DNA of 64,000 nucleotides from Isoetes taiwanensis (GCA_021234155.1 JAJEKV010000046.1:4442665-4506664), one strand, 5' to 3'; positions 1 to 12,411 are shown, counted from the stretch's first letter. A program made the numbers and translations. The notes: generated by a model from the sequence alone, not told the origin.

Positions 1-108
1 CCAACCGACCCATGAATTTCTACAAAGCTTTCTTCACCTCTCAATCATGTACCCTTTACTCAAATCGACTACTGCATGGCAATTTTAACATGATTCTATG
101 TGGACTTA

Positions 109-912
109 TCATAGTTTTCTCAGACCCAACTTGCTTTTAGAATTAGGCCGACACTCTACCATAATTCCTCCTGATCTCCAGGCATTCCTACAACCTGCAA
201 TGAATTTACTATCCTTCAAATGTTTAGTATTGAGCTCTGAAGTAAGTTTTTGTAGCTCTTCGCCACAGAGGTTGTCCAGTAGAGAACCATTGTGGATTAT
301 GATTTGACACTGCACTATCCAACAAATTAGTTCTCTGCAACTGAAATCAGCAGCTATTGCATTATAATAGCCACGATCATGTCGGGCGTAAGCTCTACCA
401 TTGCCTGTCCATCCATTGCACCATGTGAAAGTTTGATCACCCTCGATCTCCACAAGGCCACAATCATGCAGCAGGCATTGCCATTGCTCCTGCTCAAATT
501 CCTGAACCACCTGTGATCCCCTGCCACACCTGTCTATCTCAATTTCAACCTTATTGCCTAGCCTGAGGACTTTGTTACAAAGAGAAGCCCACAAAGCTCC
601 CCTTTCACCACATTCTTGCCCCCGCTCTTTCCACTTAACAATTATCGAACGATCAAACCTGTCCACTTGAGTGAAAGTGACATTCAAAGAGGGCTTCCAT
701 GCAGTAAGAACACCTGCTTTATCAGAATCAGCTACAAACACATTATAATCATGCCCCAAAATGTTAGAAAGCTTTTGAACATCACTTTTACGGCATTTGT
801 GCTCCTGAAAACAACATAGATCCATGGAGGACTTAGATAAATAGAGGGACAACCTACTCCTTTCGCTTGGAGAAGAAGCCACTCCCCTAATATTCCAAGA
901 AAGAATATTCAT
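109..912 (-). pseudogene. LINE ORF2 N-terminal endonuclease (APE type), degraded
   Basis: The minus strand begins MNILSWNIRG, the usual start of an L1-like APE endonuclease, followed by CCFQEHK (metal-binding Glu) about 35 residues in. Near residue 165 it has FTWCNG and then ARHDR, the end of the endonuclease fold. The central GDFN segment is not recognisable; the aligned stretch reads LGNKVEIEID, so catalysis is probably lost. The reading frame stays open for 267 residues. It nicks target DNA for target-primed reverse transcription in an active element. ORF1 lies just upstream at 1134-2298 on the same strand. Another endonuclease fragment at about 37.5 kb keeps the CGDFNMVED motif and the same FTWCNG...ARHDR ending. 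Confidence 0.8.
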
Positions 913-1133
913 GTGGGCAGTTGAGGGTGGTCCACATCCATCTCAATGGTCCCAGGAAGATTAACTACATCTGAGAGGTCTGCCCATCGTGTGTGAGTAA
1001 GTGGCAAAGGGGAGCCTCCTCTCTGTTCCACCCTTCCATTGTGTCCTGGAACAATTGGCAAAGAGAAGCCTCCGCTCTGCTCCACCCTCTCTATGTTATG
1101 AGCAGATTGTAGTAAGGGAGAACCTCCACTCTG

Positions 1134-2298
1134 CTATGGCCTTCTAGGGAGTACCACAGCCTCTGATATGGGAATGATGGCATGATGTTGTGCACTACCA
1201 TGTCCATCTCCACTAGGATGTGCCGCTTGAGAGACAGACTGAGCAAATTTATTACGAGCAGCTTTCTTCAAATTAACTTTTGTCCAGCCATCTGTAGCTC
1301 TTTCACGTCGTTCCTGCTGCTCTTGAATCATTTGCAACTTAGCTCTAGCATCAACACTAAAAACTGGTGAAGACTGCACAATAGAGGCAGAGGGCATATC
1401 AATATCCTTATCAGTTGCATCTTTAAAGGACATGGACTGAGGAGGCGTAGCTCTGGGGGAAACAGAAGTGAGAGGCGAAGAGGAAACATGAACATTGGCA
1501 GGGCGATCTCGCTTAGCACGAAAATTTGCAAAGAGTTCAAGTTGGGAAAACAAATCAGCAAGTTGAGAACCATTCAGTAGTTGCAAATCAAATTTGAGGA
1601 ATATAGGGGCATTGTTGATGATGACTGAACTAGGAAGAGCTTGATCACAAGGCAGAGAAACACAAATCTTAGCACCGTCAACTATAGAATGAGCCAGGTG
1701 AGTACCCAAACCATTAGCAACACTCACAAGGAAGTCCGGCACAAGCAGGTCATGTGGAAGATTTAAAATAGAAAACCAACAAGGCATCTTTAAAGCATTA
1801 GTCATACCCGGTAAGAAGCCAGGAGAATAAGGTTGGTATAACACGTAATCACTCCACATAGGATCAACACCTCGAGCCACCAACTGATCAGCAACACCAG
1901 CATCATCAAACATAACCAAAAAGAAGTTTTTCCCAAGCATTTTCAAGGTTCGATAAGCAGGAAGACCAATCCTGCAAAGATGGCATGTCAACCAATAACC
2001 AAGCTTCCTAATGTCCCAATGCGCTCCAGTATAATGGCCCACCACACCAAATGACATCAAGTTACTGATACATCTCTTGTGCAAATCATGATCAATCAGC
2101 ACCATTGTAGCCAGGTGCCATTAAAGTATCTCTACACATCTCTGTTTGATAGAAGATATCCACCGGAAGCAATTCAAAATCAAGTTGATTCTCCTTCGTC
2201 TGAAGCTCACCAAGCAAACTACCAATATCTTTCCTATTATTCTGAACCATCATATCAATAGTAGCAGAGACTCGAGCAGAAGATACAGCTGAAGACAT
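1134..2298 (-). CDS. LINE ORF1 protein (DUF4283-like), frame change near 2100
   Basis: The main open frame is 323 residues (2105 to 1134). A second frame (2298-2092) supplies the N-terminal part, so there is one frame change near 2100. The core resembles the DUF4283-type N-terminal domain of plant LINE ORF1 proteins, which bind RNA: it has LGYWLTCHL and a later hydrophobic stretch KMPCWFSILNLP, then AHSIVDGAKICVSLP. The C-terminal third is Ser/Pro/Gln-rich and low in complexity. I see no CCHC knuckle. A homologous but more damaged ORF1 lies at 5.4-6.1 kb on the plus strand (there KVPYWFQLVDLAP and HSIVVGAKICVALP), which confirms that both belong to one LINE family. Confidence 0.65.
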
Positions 2299-2310
2299 GT
2301 CTTTCTTAAT

Positions 2311-4318
2311 GCAGACAAAGTACGTGATGTCTTGGTTGTATCAATCTCTCGTACTCAATCTGGATTCTTGCCAAGGAGGAGTATTTTAGACAATGTTGCT
2401 TATGAGGGAATGTATTGGGCCAGATTGGAATGTCAACGTATAGTCTATCTTAAATTAGATTTTGCCAAAGCATATGACAATGTGGATTGGGAATTTTTGA
2501 AAAAAAATCTCTTGACATTGGGCTTTGGTCAGCAGTTCACCAGTGATGTTATGAAGCTCCATATCTCTGCACGACCTACTGTGCTTTTTCAGGGGAAACC
2601 CTCCACTGTATTTTCGGTTGGGCCTCCACTGTATTTTCGGTTGGGTGGGCTGTTAGCCAAGGATGCCCATTAGCTCCACTTTTGTTCACAATAGTAGATG
2701 AGGTCCTCTCACAGCTATTTGCTAAGGCCGTGCAGGATGGGATAGTGCAGGGATTGAGTATAGGATAGTTCGCAGGAAATTTGTAATCAGTATGTTGATG
2801 ACACGTTTCTCTTTCTTGTTGCTGATGCGGACAATCTTCAAAATGCAAAAGTTCTTCTTGATACTTTCTCTTTAGCATCTGGAGTTCTTGTTGGTTGGCC
2901 AAAGTCTTCTGTATTATGGACGCTTTGATGGGGTTGTGCCTCCTTGTGTTGCTGATTTTCCTTGGAAGATGCATCCTGGTGGGAAGGCTACTAAACTTCT
3001 TGATATTCCTGTGGGCATTCATATTTTTACCTTTGATGCTTGGGATATTATCATAGAAGGGTTGCGAAAGCATTTGTTTTGGTGGAATGTTGCTAAGCTC
3101 TCTCTGCCAGCGCAAATAACTGTTGCTAAGCATGTTTTAAGTAATTCCCACATCTATATGGCCTCTGCCCTCTGGCTTCTCAGTCAAAATTTCAGGTGAT
3201 TGTTACCATTGTCCGTAATTTTATTTGGGGTGGGAATGAGGAGCATGTTGTGGTCAAGGTTGCATGGTCCAAATGCACTAGGCCAAAATTTACAGGTGGT
3301 TTGGGTATGACAAACTTCCATCTGCAGAGTAAGATTCTGATTTCTTTCATTTGGAAGATCCTTAAGGATATGGTTGACTCGCCTGGAGTGCAATTAGTGA
3401 AGCACTCACTTGCACATTGTGTTCCTTTTGGAAAAGCTTCGTTAAGATCTCTTCTTCCTTGGGGTCTCTTTTATCAGCCCTTTTCCTAATGCCTTCCCTT
3501 TTTTGAAAGGCTTGCTGGAGTCTTGGGAGACAGTACGGACCTTGTTTCGTATTGATCTTGTTACATGTCATCAATTGAGTGCCCCTTGTTGATGGATACA
3601 TGTGGAAAATAATCTTCCACTTTGTGACTCAGTTCATCCATTAACTCAACGTCGTTGGATGTTAGCAGGAATCTTGACACTTGTGGCATAGTATGATTCT
3701 GGCCAGTTCGCGACATGAAAAATCTTTCAAACAAAATTCTTAATGTCTCGATGGGACAGACCTATTTGATAAAGGGTTGCTAGTACTCTGTCATTGGTTG
3801 CTCCATAGGCTATTGATAGGTGCATATGGATTTCCCACCAGAGTGTTCACGAGCATAGGCTTGTGAACTCTATGTATAGGCTGCTTGTCAATGGTGATAT
3901 CGTTTCGCCATCCACTAAGTGGTCCCTTCAGCTCCCACCTCCTAGTTGGAGACGTATGTGGACTTGAGCTTGGCATAAACTACTTCATCCTAAGGTGGCT
4001 GTGCTTTGGTGGCAGATTCTTCACAGATGCCCTCGTGTGAATGTTCTTGTCCACAGATTCGATCCTCGAGTGTCAGCATTCTGCCCACTGTGCAAGCAAA
4101 GGGACGAGACTATTGAGCATTATTTCTTTTTATGTGATCATCTCCAGCATGTTTGGTCTTGGTTGCTTTCTCTTTTTCATGTGACATTGACAAGTCAGCA
4201 AGTGCTCCTGGCTATTTATCCGGATACTTCGAATAAGTTGCGGAGCCAAGCATTTCATTTAGCATTAGGATGGTTATTGTGGTCCATCTGGAAGCGCAGA
4301 AGATTGTGTGTCTTTTAG
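2311..4318 (+). pseudogene. LINE ORF2 reverse transcriptase and zf-RVT-like C-terminus, broken
   Basis: The first open part (2332-2673) has QSGFLPRRSILDN and KLDFAKAYDNVDW, which are RT motifs of plant L1-like LINEs. The catalytic box reads QYVDDTFLF near 2790-2816. Post-RT sequence follows in pieces at 2888-3199 and 3196-3489 (FIWGGNE, GGLGMTNF), then a zinc-binding domain at 3995-4318 with FCPLCKQRDETIEHYFFLC, the CX2C...HX5C pattern of zf-RVT. Several frame changes and stops separate the parts, so no full protein can be made. An AATAAA-like motif (4546) and poly(A) at 4565 end the element. The LINE piece at 61.5-63.0 kb is homologous from the FIWGGNE region onwards. Confidence 0.85.
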
Positions 4319-4577
4319 GGTTTGGATATTCCTCCTGCAGTTGTCCTCTAGGACGCACAAGCTAGAATTGCTAAGGCCTGCCATTGCTCTTCACTTACTC
4401 CTGCCAAGCGACAGTTGATATTTGAGTTCCATTTAAGTGTGTTGTCTTATGCATAGGCTGGTTGTTCTACTCAGTGGATTATGATTATCCTCTGAGATTT
4501 TATTCCTGCCTCTGCATTTGTAACTGGCTTTTGGCTCGGGGTTTCAATAAAGTTTGTCGTCCTTAAAAAAAAAAAAA

Positions 4578-5335
4578 ATCCCTTTTGATCTTAATTATGC
4601 ACCTAGCAGCCTTTTCTGTTTGTTACGAAGATGATCACTTTTCAAGATTAAGACCAACTTTTAGCTTTCAATTTACTAGGCAATTGATATAGCATTTTGC
4701 AATTAGGCTACATCCATCGTGCTCTCACTCATTGATTATGTTCCGTAGCCTTATAAATCTCCAGCAAACTCATAATCTATTATATTCACATCCAAAAGCA
4801 TGTACAGACAATCATGGAAGCTCGTTATGCTTCAGTTATCAATAGAAAAAACCCACCTGATAATTTCTTCATGTACGGACCTCTGGACCCCTTGTAATTG
4901 CTTGCTCCTCACCAAAATGACTTCTAGCTCCAAGAATTAAACTGCAGAAGAAGAAACATCGTGTAGTTAATTCTAAACCAACATCAATATTTCTGTTATT
5001 TCTCTCTCTCATATGAATGAATTTCAGTTTGATTAGACCCAATCTAAAAAGCTTATTTAAAAAGGGTTTCCAACAAAAGAAAAATCGCCTAAAAAGTATC
5101 TCTGACCTTCAAGATATGATGCTCCAAGTTTCGACCACCAAACTGCTCAGAAATTGCTCCTTCTGCCTCCCTCCAGAAACCCTTATAGAAACCTATCCCC
5201 TTGCTTTGATAATGGATTTTGTATATATTTAACACATGCCCTTATGTATTATTGGCATACTACCCCAAAATACATAATGCATAATACAGTCAAGCTACTA
5301 GGACTGTCACAATTGGACATGAGGATATTTTGATC
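4578..5335. other. No gene seen
   Basis: AT-rich sequence after the LINE poly(A). I see only short open stretches with no recognisable motif and no clear repeat. Confidence 0.5.
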
Positions 5336-6310
5336 TTGAGAGAATCTATGGGTGGTTGACCGCACTCTTGTGGCGTAACCACACTTTCCATGATTCTCTA
5401 TTGACACACCTCTTAAGGCTAAGGTTCCCTATTGGTTCCAATTAGTTGATTTGGCTCCTGGCCTTCTTGTGTCCTCCTTTGTAAAGTCCATTGCCAAAGC
5501 CTTAGGGGTTCACATTGTGCATTCCATTGTTGTGGGTGCCAAGATTTGTGTGGCTCTTCCAATAAGGATCTTTCCAAGTAGGTAATCATTCACAATGGTC
5601 ATTTTTATTTTTGCTTTAAGCTTCAACTTTTCAATGGTGCAGATTTGTCCCGCCGGTTTGCTTCCTTCAAAGTACTTGTGTTCCGTTATATTGCTTCCAG
5701 GGCTTCTTCATTCTTTGCCTCCACTAGCACGCCTAGTAAGCTAGTCACGCACGTTTTTCTGCCTGATGCTTGTAGATACCCTCCCCTCCCCCCTGCCCCC
5801 CACTCCTGCTTATGTTCCATTTTTTAGTGCTCTGTCACCCAGTGACACTCCTATAGCTTCCTCTGATCCGTCTTCTCATCACCCTTCTGATTTTCCCTCC
5901 GCTTCTTCAACTCCCCCATCTCATCAATTGATGGTTGAGTCCTCTGCTCTTCCTTTGTCTTCCCCTGCTCCAGCTTCTCAAGGTCAGCTTGAATGGACTG
6001 TTGTGACCTCTAGAAGACATAAATATAGCCAACAACAACTAAGATGGGTTGATGAGGTTGAAAATGCAGATCTGCCTCTTGCCTATGCAATCGATGATGG
6101 CAACTCAATATTTTGTTTCAGACGCTTCTCTTGATGGTGATATAGTTATGTGGCCTGTTGATCAATTGGTGGTGGACGTATATGATTGTATGCTTTGACG
6201 CGCGTAAAAAGCTTCAAAAAGGCATAGGGAAAAAGGTGCACTAAATCTAGTTCTCGTGCCATGAATATTCTTAGTTGGAATGTAAAAGCACTTGTAGCAA
6301 GCTTAGCTCC
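5336..6310 (+). mobile_element. 5' part of a second L1-like LINE (ORF1 plus start of ORF2)
   Basis: ORF1 is recognisable in several frames: FQLVDLAPGLLVSSF and then HSIVVGAKICVALP align with the ORF1 at 1.1-2.3 kb. A Ser/Pro-rich part follows at 5766-6134. At 6261 ORF2 starts with MNILSWNV, but homology stops about 45 bases later, where the dispersed repeat at 6311 begins. LINE insertions normally keep the 3' end and lose the 5' end, so a copy with only its 5' part points to a later break, deletion or insertion at 6310. Confidence 0.7.
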
Positions 6311-6745
6311 TTAGCAGGCATTTAATTTACATTTTGATGATTATCGAAATTATTCCAATTGGTTATTACATGAGAAATACATACTATGTATGAGAAGTTT
6401 ATACAAAGTCCATATAATAAAAGCAAAGGGCATCAGTTTTTGTGAGGGTTTCTGGAAGGAGTCGAAAGGAGCAATTTCTGAGTAGCTTTGCTGATCGAAG
6501 TTTGAAGCATCATATCTCGGCAATCCGATATCTAATTCAAATAAACGTTTTCGAATCAGCTTTCAGGATTGGATCTAATCAGGCCAAAATTCATCTGTGT
6601 GGCGAAATTATGACAAAAATAGTGATAATGGGTCAGAATTGACTGTGCATGTATCTTCTTCTACATATTGATTTTTGGCTAGAAGCCGGTCTTTTGAGGC
6701 ACAAACATCTGCAAGGCTCCATACTTGAAAGAATTCTCAAGTGTT
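6311..6745 (+). repeat. Dispersed repeat D, copy 1
   Basis: This stretch aligns over nearly its whole length with 34,845-35,205: for example GTAATTTACATTTT/TTTAATTTACATTTT near the start, AAAATTCATC...TGTGGCG in the middle, and CCATACTTGAAAGAATTC at the end. Divergence is moderate with small indels. It has no convincing protein. It may be the untranslated or gag-less part of a larger element; a third relative covering the adjacent part lies at about 31.0-31.3 kb on the minus strand. Confidence 0.7.
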
Positions 6746-7611
6746 TTTTTATTTTTTATTTTGACAAATCCACAAGGCAACATAACAAGATATATAAACA
6801 CTCGTACTATAAGATCTCCAAGCTTGCTCCCTTATGTGCCACAAGAATCTTGCTTTTCCACCAATTACCACCTTACATCTCTATCATATCCACCAATATG
6901 TCCTTTACCCAATACTTTTGTCTTGCACATCATACCTTGCTCTTTTCACTCTGGCCTTTTAAATAACATGGCCTCTCTACACAAGTTTCAAAATGTCCAT
7001 AACACCTATAGTCTTGCCATCCTACCTTTGAACTTTATTACTGATTATCATCAACTCTCATCATTTCAAGGTGCTAATCAAATTGACTCGGTAAGGCAAC
7101 ATACAAATACTTGGCAACAAGCTCAAGATCATGAATACCATGTTAATACTTTTCTATCCTGAATTAAAATTTTGAATATGGCACTTCTCATCGTTATAAG
7201 ATTCCCTTCTACCATAGCTAAGGTGTGATTATATATATCTAGGTTCCAGTTATGTATCCATTATAAACTGCAATAGCTACTTACTAGGGCTTACTACCAC
7301 CAAGTCCATCGCTATTCTAATTAACATTCAAAATATAGAAGAATTTACTTTTCTTACTATACATTCACAATGGCTCAAATAATCTTCCAAGTTGTCGCGA
7401 TTTAAATGTTTCACATAATTCTCTACTTATCCAATTCTTGATCAAATTGGTTTGTTCTAAAGATCACCTTATAACCTTGACAAACATGGGAATCCCTTAT
7501 AAATCCTCTAAGCGGGGTGATGGTGAAGGAATTGTGACATTCCATTCTACGTCAACACTATTTCTATTTATACATCCTTAAAACAACCATTCTGCTTATC
7601 GTGAAAAGACT
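6746..7611 (+). other. Unassigned, possibly degraded 5' part of gypsy element 1
   Basis: The frames are short and I recognise no gag, zinc knuckle or protease. By position this could be the eroded gag/protease part of the gypsy element that follows. No copy of the 3' LTR (11.12-11.72 kb) is visible here, so the 5' LTR is missing or far upstream. Confidence 0.35.
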
Positions 7612-8973
7612 ATGATGATAATTGATGAAGGTCAACCCTTGAAGCTGCACTCAAATTATGCATCTCAAGTTGAACCTCTGCTGTCATATTCGGAAGCTAA
7701 GAAGTTAATACAAAGTGAAGCGGAGTCATACTTCATTTATTTGAGGAACTCAGATCCTCAGCCACAGGTGCCTTTAGAATTGCATGGTTTTCTTAGGCAA
7801 TTCAATGATCTCTTTAAAGATGAGGAAACTCTAGATCTACCCCCCCATCACCCAAAAGACCATGCAATACAATTGCAAGAAAACGCAAAGCCTTCAAACA
7901 AGGCCCCTTATTGAGTCAGTCATTTTGAAAAATTGGAACTTGAAAAGCAGATAACATAGATGTTAGATCGTCAGTTAATACGACCTAGTTGCTCACCTTT
8001 TGGAAAAGGTACAGGATATAGAATGTGTGTAGACTATCGAGCCCTCAACAAGCTGACTGTAAAGGATAAGTTTCCAGTACTCAGAGATGGCAATTTATTT
8101 GATGAATTACGAGGTGCTTGCATCTTTAGCAAGATAGACTTGAAATCAAGATATCATCAGATTCGAATAAAGAACAAGGACATTAGTAAGACAGCATTCA
8201 AAACAACTTTTGGTCATTATGAGTTTCGTGTAATGTCGTTCGGACTGACCAATGCTCCGGCAATATTTCGCCGTCTCATGGGGAGAGTTTTGGCACCAGT
8301 ATAGGAAAAAAGTGTTGTAATATTCATTGACAACCTTATACATAGCATATCTATCGAGGAGCACAAACAACATCTTCAGCAGGTTTTTGATCTTCTCAGG
8401 CAGAACAAGTTGTTTGTTAACGAGTCTAAGAGTAGATTCTTTATACAAGAAGTTGGATATTTGGGTCATATTATATCCAAAGAGGGCATAAGTATGGATC
8501 CTGAGAAAATTAGGGTTATTCTTGATTGGCTTCGACCTGAAAACCTCAAGGATTTACGTTCTTTTGTACAGTTATGCAGCTACTACCGAAGATTTGTGAA
8601 AGATTTTGCAAAAGTAACTCTTCCTCTTAGCAGGTTTTTAAAGGACACACCCTTTGTTTGTAATGTGGAAGCTGAGGAAGCTTTTCAAATTCTGAAAAAG
8701 AGAATGGCAATTGAACCAATATTAGTACTGCCTGATTGGAACAAACCTTTTACAGTATGTTCTGTCACTGGTGGAAATGCTATTAGTGCAGTACTTATGC
8801 AGGATGGGCATCCGTTAGCTTATGTTAGCCGCATTAAACCATTAGAGCAAAAGTATAGCACTTATGAAAAAGAATTGATCGTCTTGGTCCATGCACTAAA
8901 GAAATGGAGACATTATCTAATGAGATCAAAGTTTGTTGCCCGTTTTGACCAACAGAGTTTGAGACATATATAA
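7612..8973 (+). pseudogene. Ty3/gypsy element 1: RT and RNase H
   Basis: Open stretches 7612-7914, 7960-8304 and 8410-8973 form one gypsy pol segment broken by stops. The first carries the linker before RT (LHGFLRQFNDLFKDEE, HAIQL). RT motifs follow: [35 protein letters not shown], and [15 protein letters not shown]. The expected catalytic YVDD is replaced by FIDN near 8325, just after a stop, so the enzyme is dead. The thumb (GYLGHIISKEGISMDPEKI) and RNase H (LAYVSRIKPLEQKYSTYEKEL) are well preserved. Integrase follows on the same strand. Confidence 0.9.
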
Positions 8974-9144
8974 ACACAAGATATTATCAATGTGCGCCAG
9001 TTAAAGCTCATTGACATTATAAAGGATTACAGCTTGAGTATAAACATGAGAAGGAGAATCAAGTTGCCGATGCACTAAGCCGAGTAAATATTCAGGCCAT
9101 ATCCATAGCAAAAATTATTGATTTGGAACCAATGAAAGGGGAAT

Positions 9145-10056
9145 ATGGGAACGACCCCCTCCTTTGCTATTCCATATGCACAAATAGAAAAGAATAGTAG
9201 AGATTCTTTGGAAGAATACAGAATCCATAATGGTTTACTATTCTATCGGAATTGCACATGTGATACACAAGCATATAGATCAAAAGTGTTACAAGAATGT
9301 CATGAACCTCCATACTTTGGGCATAGAGGCATTCAAGCTACTTTGGCAACTGTTAAAAGATGTTTTTATTGGCCAAAACTTGAAAGGGATGTTCGAAGGT
9401 ATGTAGAAGCATGTCTTGTTTGTCAACAAATGAAAGTTTCAATCGGTAAGCCTGCTGGATTAATACAACCTTTGCGGATTCCTGAAAAATCATGGAAATA
9501 TATTACCATAGATTTAATTCAAGGATTACCAAGGACCACTCACAAGAATGACCAGATTTGGATAGTGGTAGACAAGTTGTCTAAACAGGTTCATTTTCTT
9601 CCGTGTAAGTCTAACATGATCGCACCGCAAGCAAACAAGATTTTCTTGAAGGAAATATTTAGGATTCATGGAATGCCAGATGCAATCATAATGGATAGAG
9701 ATCCCTTATTTTGTGGTAGGTTTTGGTTGGAACTTATGAAAAATCTAGGTACAACCTTAAAGTTTTCCACAGCATATCGTTCTCAAACTGATGGCCAAAC
9801 TGAGGTTGTGAACCGTGTTATTGAAGATATACTCAGAGCTTATGTTGTAGAAAGGCAAAGTCAATGGGAAGAGTACCTTTATCTTCTAGAGTTTGCCTAC
9901 AATAATATCGTCCATTCTGTTACTCAGAGAACTCCTCTTGAAGTAGTGTACAGATACTCCTTGGAATTTCCGATTGCAAAGCTTGGAGGAGAAGTACCTG
10001 CTTCAGACGAAGCAACTGCGGACTTTGCGGATATCTTACAAGAAGTAAAATCCTAA
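9145..10056 (+). pseudogene. Ty3/gypsy element 1: integrase
   Basis: The open frame holds a near-complete integrase. The N-terminal zinc-binding domain has ECHEPPYFGHRG and CLVCQQMK (HHCC). The catalytic core has YITIDLIQG (first Asp), IIMDRDPLFCG (second Asp) and DGQTEVVNRVIED (catalytic Glu), the DDE triad in the usual order. The frame ends at about 10055 with a stop, and the C-terminal domain continues at 10,078. Integrase joins element cDNA to host DNA. Although this frame looks intact, the RT upstream is dead. Confidence 0.9.
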
Positions 10057-10430
10057 ATCCAAAAGAGCCAAGAATTAATGGTTTCCAAACTTGCAAAGAA
10101 ACGAAGGAAAGTTGACTACAAAAAAGATCAATGGGTTTGGATTCATTTTCCTAAAAACCGCTTACGGAAAATGGGTAATAAGTATGTGAAATTGGCACCT
10201 ACATATTATGGTCCATCTCAAGTTGACGATAAAGTTGGTGAGAATGCCTATCGTTTACATTTGTATGGAAAATGGACTAACCTCCAGTTTTTTAATGTGG
10301 GAATACTAAAACCCTATAAGGGAAATGAAATTTCTCCTGAGATTTTGCAGATAATGGAAATTCAGAACCTCCCAACATCAAGGGTGATGAAGAAGTGCTT
10401 GAACCAGAGAAAATGCTCACACACCAAGAT

Positions 10431-10560
<130 letters not shown>

Positions 10561-10617
10561 TTATTTTTACGTCATGCCACATTTGCAGCGTCCATGAGGA
10601 CATATGACGGACATAAG
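10561..10617 (-). mobile_element. 5'-truncated SINE end with ATAAG target duplication
   Basis: On the minus strand this is the 3' terminal part of the SINE seen in full at 11.85 kb (GTGGCATGACGTAAAAAT). ATAAG occurs on both sides (10,429-10,433 and 10,613-10,617), a 5-bp target-site duplication. The gypsy coding frame resumes directly after it, which fixes both ends of the insertion. Confidence 0.75.
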
Positions 10618-11118
10618 GAGACTAGGTCTTCCTCCTATCAAAGGTATCTTGTGACATTCAAATTTCACCCACCCTCTGATGCAGTATGGTATTCTAAGGT
10701 CCAACTTAAGGAATATAACTCACTTGTGGAGGAATATGAACAAACTTTGCAAGATTAACAAGCAAAGTTAGGAGACATTTAACTTTTTGTATTTGGAATG
10801 CTTTAATATTAAAATTGCAATTGCTTTATCAAGAATATCTAAAGATTGATATATTGGTACTTTGAATTCTTTATTCACGATTATAAAGATATTAAGTCAT
10901 TTGACTGACTTGAGGCCATCTCTAACCGACATGAGATGAAAGACCTCTAAAGGAACTGAGGCCATTTCCAACTGAATTGGAATGAAAGTCTCTAAGGGAA
11001 AAGAGATTAAATACCTCTAAATGAACTGAGGCTATCGAATAATCATCCTTAAAGAAACTAGGATGAACAATTCTTCCTCGAGATTGACGCGGATGTTTAA
11101 TCTTGGAAAGGGAAGGAT

Positions 11119-11723
11119 TGTTACGGTATAATGCCAGCTCGGGGAGGCTCAACTGATCTTTATCTAGCTTATTTAGTGACATAGGGAACAAATTTTATGG
11201 GTTGTCCATGGGGCACTATTTTAAATGTTAAATTACGAATGTAATACCTTTTATTAAAAGGTAATGCGGCTGATAAGGGATCAACGCCCATCATGCCAAA
11301 AATAGTTCAGAGATATCTTTTCTGATCGGATCTGCCATGAAAAAGGGATTCGATCTAAACTTACCACATGCCGAATCTTCCTATTCATAGCTGAATTCAT
11401 ACTAGCCATTCATATCTTCCCTTTTTCTTAGTTATTTCATAGCCACAAGAAGATCCATTAAAAAAGGTCTTTTATTTGTCTGCTATAAAAGAACCGTTGT
11501 TCTTCGCATTCAGAAAAACGAAGCCCATCTGCTCCAATCCTGAGTCCTGCGTTATTTTCTCACTATTGTTACTACATATTAGTTGAGCTTGCAAGAGAAA
11601 GAATTCTTGTTTGGATCTGAGTCCGGTTGGGAGGCAGAATAATCTCCTAAAGATTGGAGTACATTACTTGTTTTCGTTCTTTGTATCTCTAAGTTTATTT
11701 GTTAATGTATCACTCTGACAACA
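11119..11723 (+). repeat. 3' LTR of gypsy element 1
   Basis: A purine-rich stretch (GGAAAGGGAAGGAT, 11,105-11,118) acts as the polypurine tract just before TGTTACGG. The candidate LTR ends at ...CTGACAACA. A TATA box (CTATAAAAG) lies near 11,482, in the right place for a U3 promoter. About 360 bases of untranslated sequence separate it from the polyprotein stop. I do not see the matching 5' LTR in the window, so the element is 5'-deleted or rearranged. The boundaries are estimated from TG...CA and the tract. Confidence 0.6.
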
Positions 11724-11819
11724 AATACAGGCAGGGTAAGCCGTATATGTACACATTCACTTCCAAGCCATGTAGCACGAGGAAGCACTCTCGTTGGGTT
11801 GACAACAGCCGATGCCAAG

Positions 11820-12085
11820 AAGAAGAAGAAGAAGAGGAGGAGGAGTAGAAATTTTTACGTCATGCCACTTGGCAGCACCCCTTGGAACATACGACGCACA
11901 CACCACTCGAACGTTGCGTGGTTGTGTAATTGTTGGGTCATGTCCCCAACCACCTTACATTGAATGCGACTCTGGGCAGCCTTGAACTCGAGATATATTT
12001 GTTCTAGGACTAGTGTGTTACCACAAGACCAGACATCCAGGCGTAACCAATACAACTGGAATTCGGCTCCGAAGGATATGCACTC
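11820..12085 (-). mobile_element. tRNA-derived SINE, full copy 1
   Basis: On the minus strand the element has a Pol III B box GAGTTCAAGGC (+ 11,979-11,989) and an upstream A-box-like TGGTCTTGTGGTAAC (+ 12,014-12,030). The body then runs to a 3' end GTGGCATGACGTAAAAATTTC and a (TTC/TCC)n tail, seen on + as GAA/GAG repeats at 11,818-11,850. A homologous copy at 63.0-63.2 kb shares the B box, the block GTCGCATTCAATATAAGG and GGTGTGTGCG. The 3' end matches the truncated copies at 10.56 kb and 37.9 kb. Confidence 0.8.
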
Positions 12086-12411
12086 ATACATCAATCAATA
12101 GCTTAGGATATGCCCAGATGTCAGAATTTAAACCATATTTATCATCATGATCCAAGAATCCAAAGTCACGTCTTCAAGAACAATGATATCATAGAGAATA
12201 AATCAAATTCATGTGCTACCACATCATGATGTCCAATAAACAAGAATATACTAATATAATGCAACCGTGACACATAACCATGGTTTCGAAGCATTATAGT
12301 ATCTCTAGATAAATTATACAAGAGCACATAAAAGATCTAGCATTTTTCCCATAGTCACTTCCTCCATAAAGGAAAGCATTTCACAAAATACTCACATGCA
12401 ATTTAATATCC
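12086..12411. other. No gene seen
   Basis: AT-rich, with no open frame of interest and no repeat that I can match elsewhere in the window. Confidence 0.5.

Larger units (their letters stand above)
1..4577. mobile_element. L1-like LINE in two head-to-head halves (5' inversion)
   Basis: From about 2298 leftwards the minus strand carries LINE ORF1 and then the ORF2 endonuclease, running off the left edge. From about 2330 rightwards the plus strand carries RT, the post-RT region, a zinc-binding C-terminal domain and a poly(A) run at 4565-4577. The halves are complementary parts of one LINE: the inverted part holds the 5' portion and the direct part the 3' portion. Known LINE biology produces this arrangement by twin priming. 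Both halves have stops and frame changes, so the copy is old. The left target-site duplication would be outside the window. Two independent insertions are possible but less economical. Confidence 0.75.
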
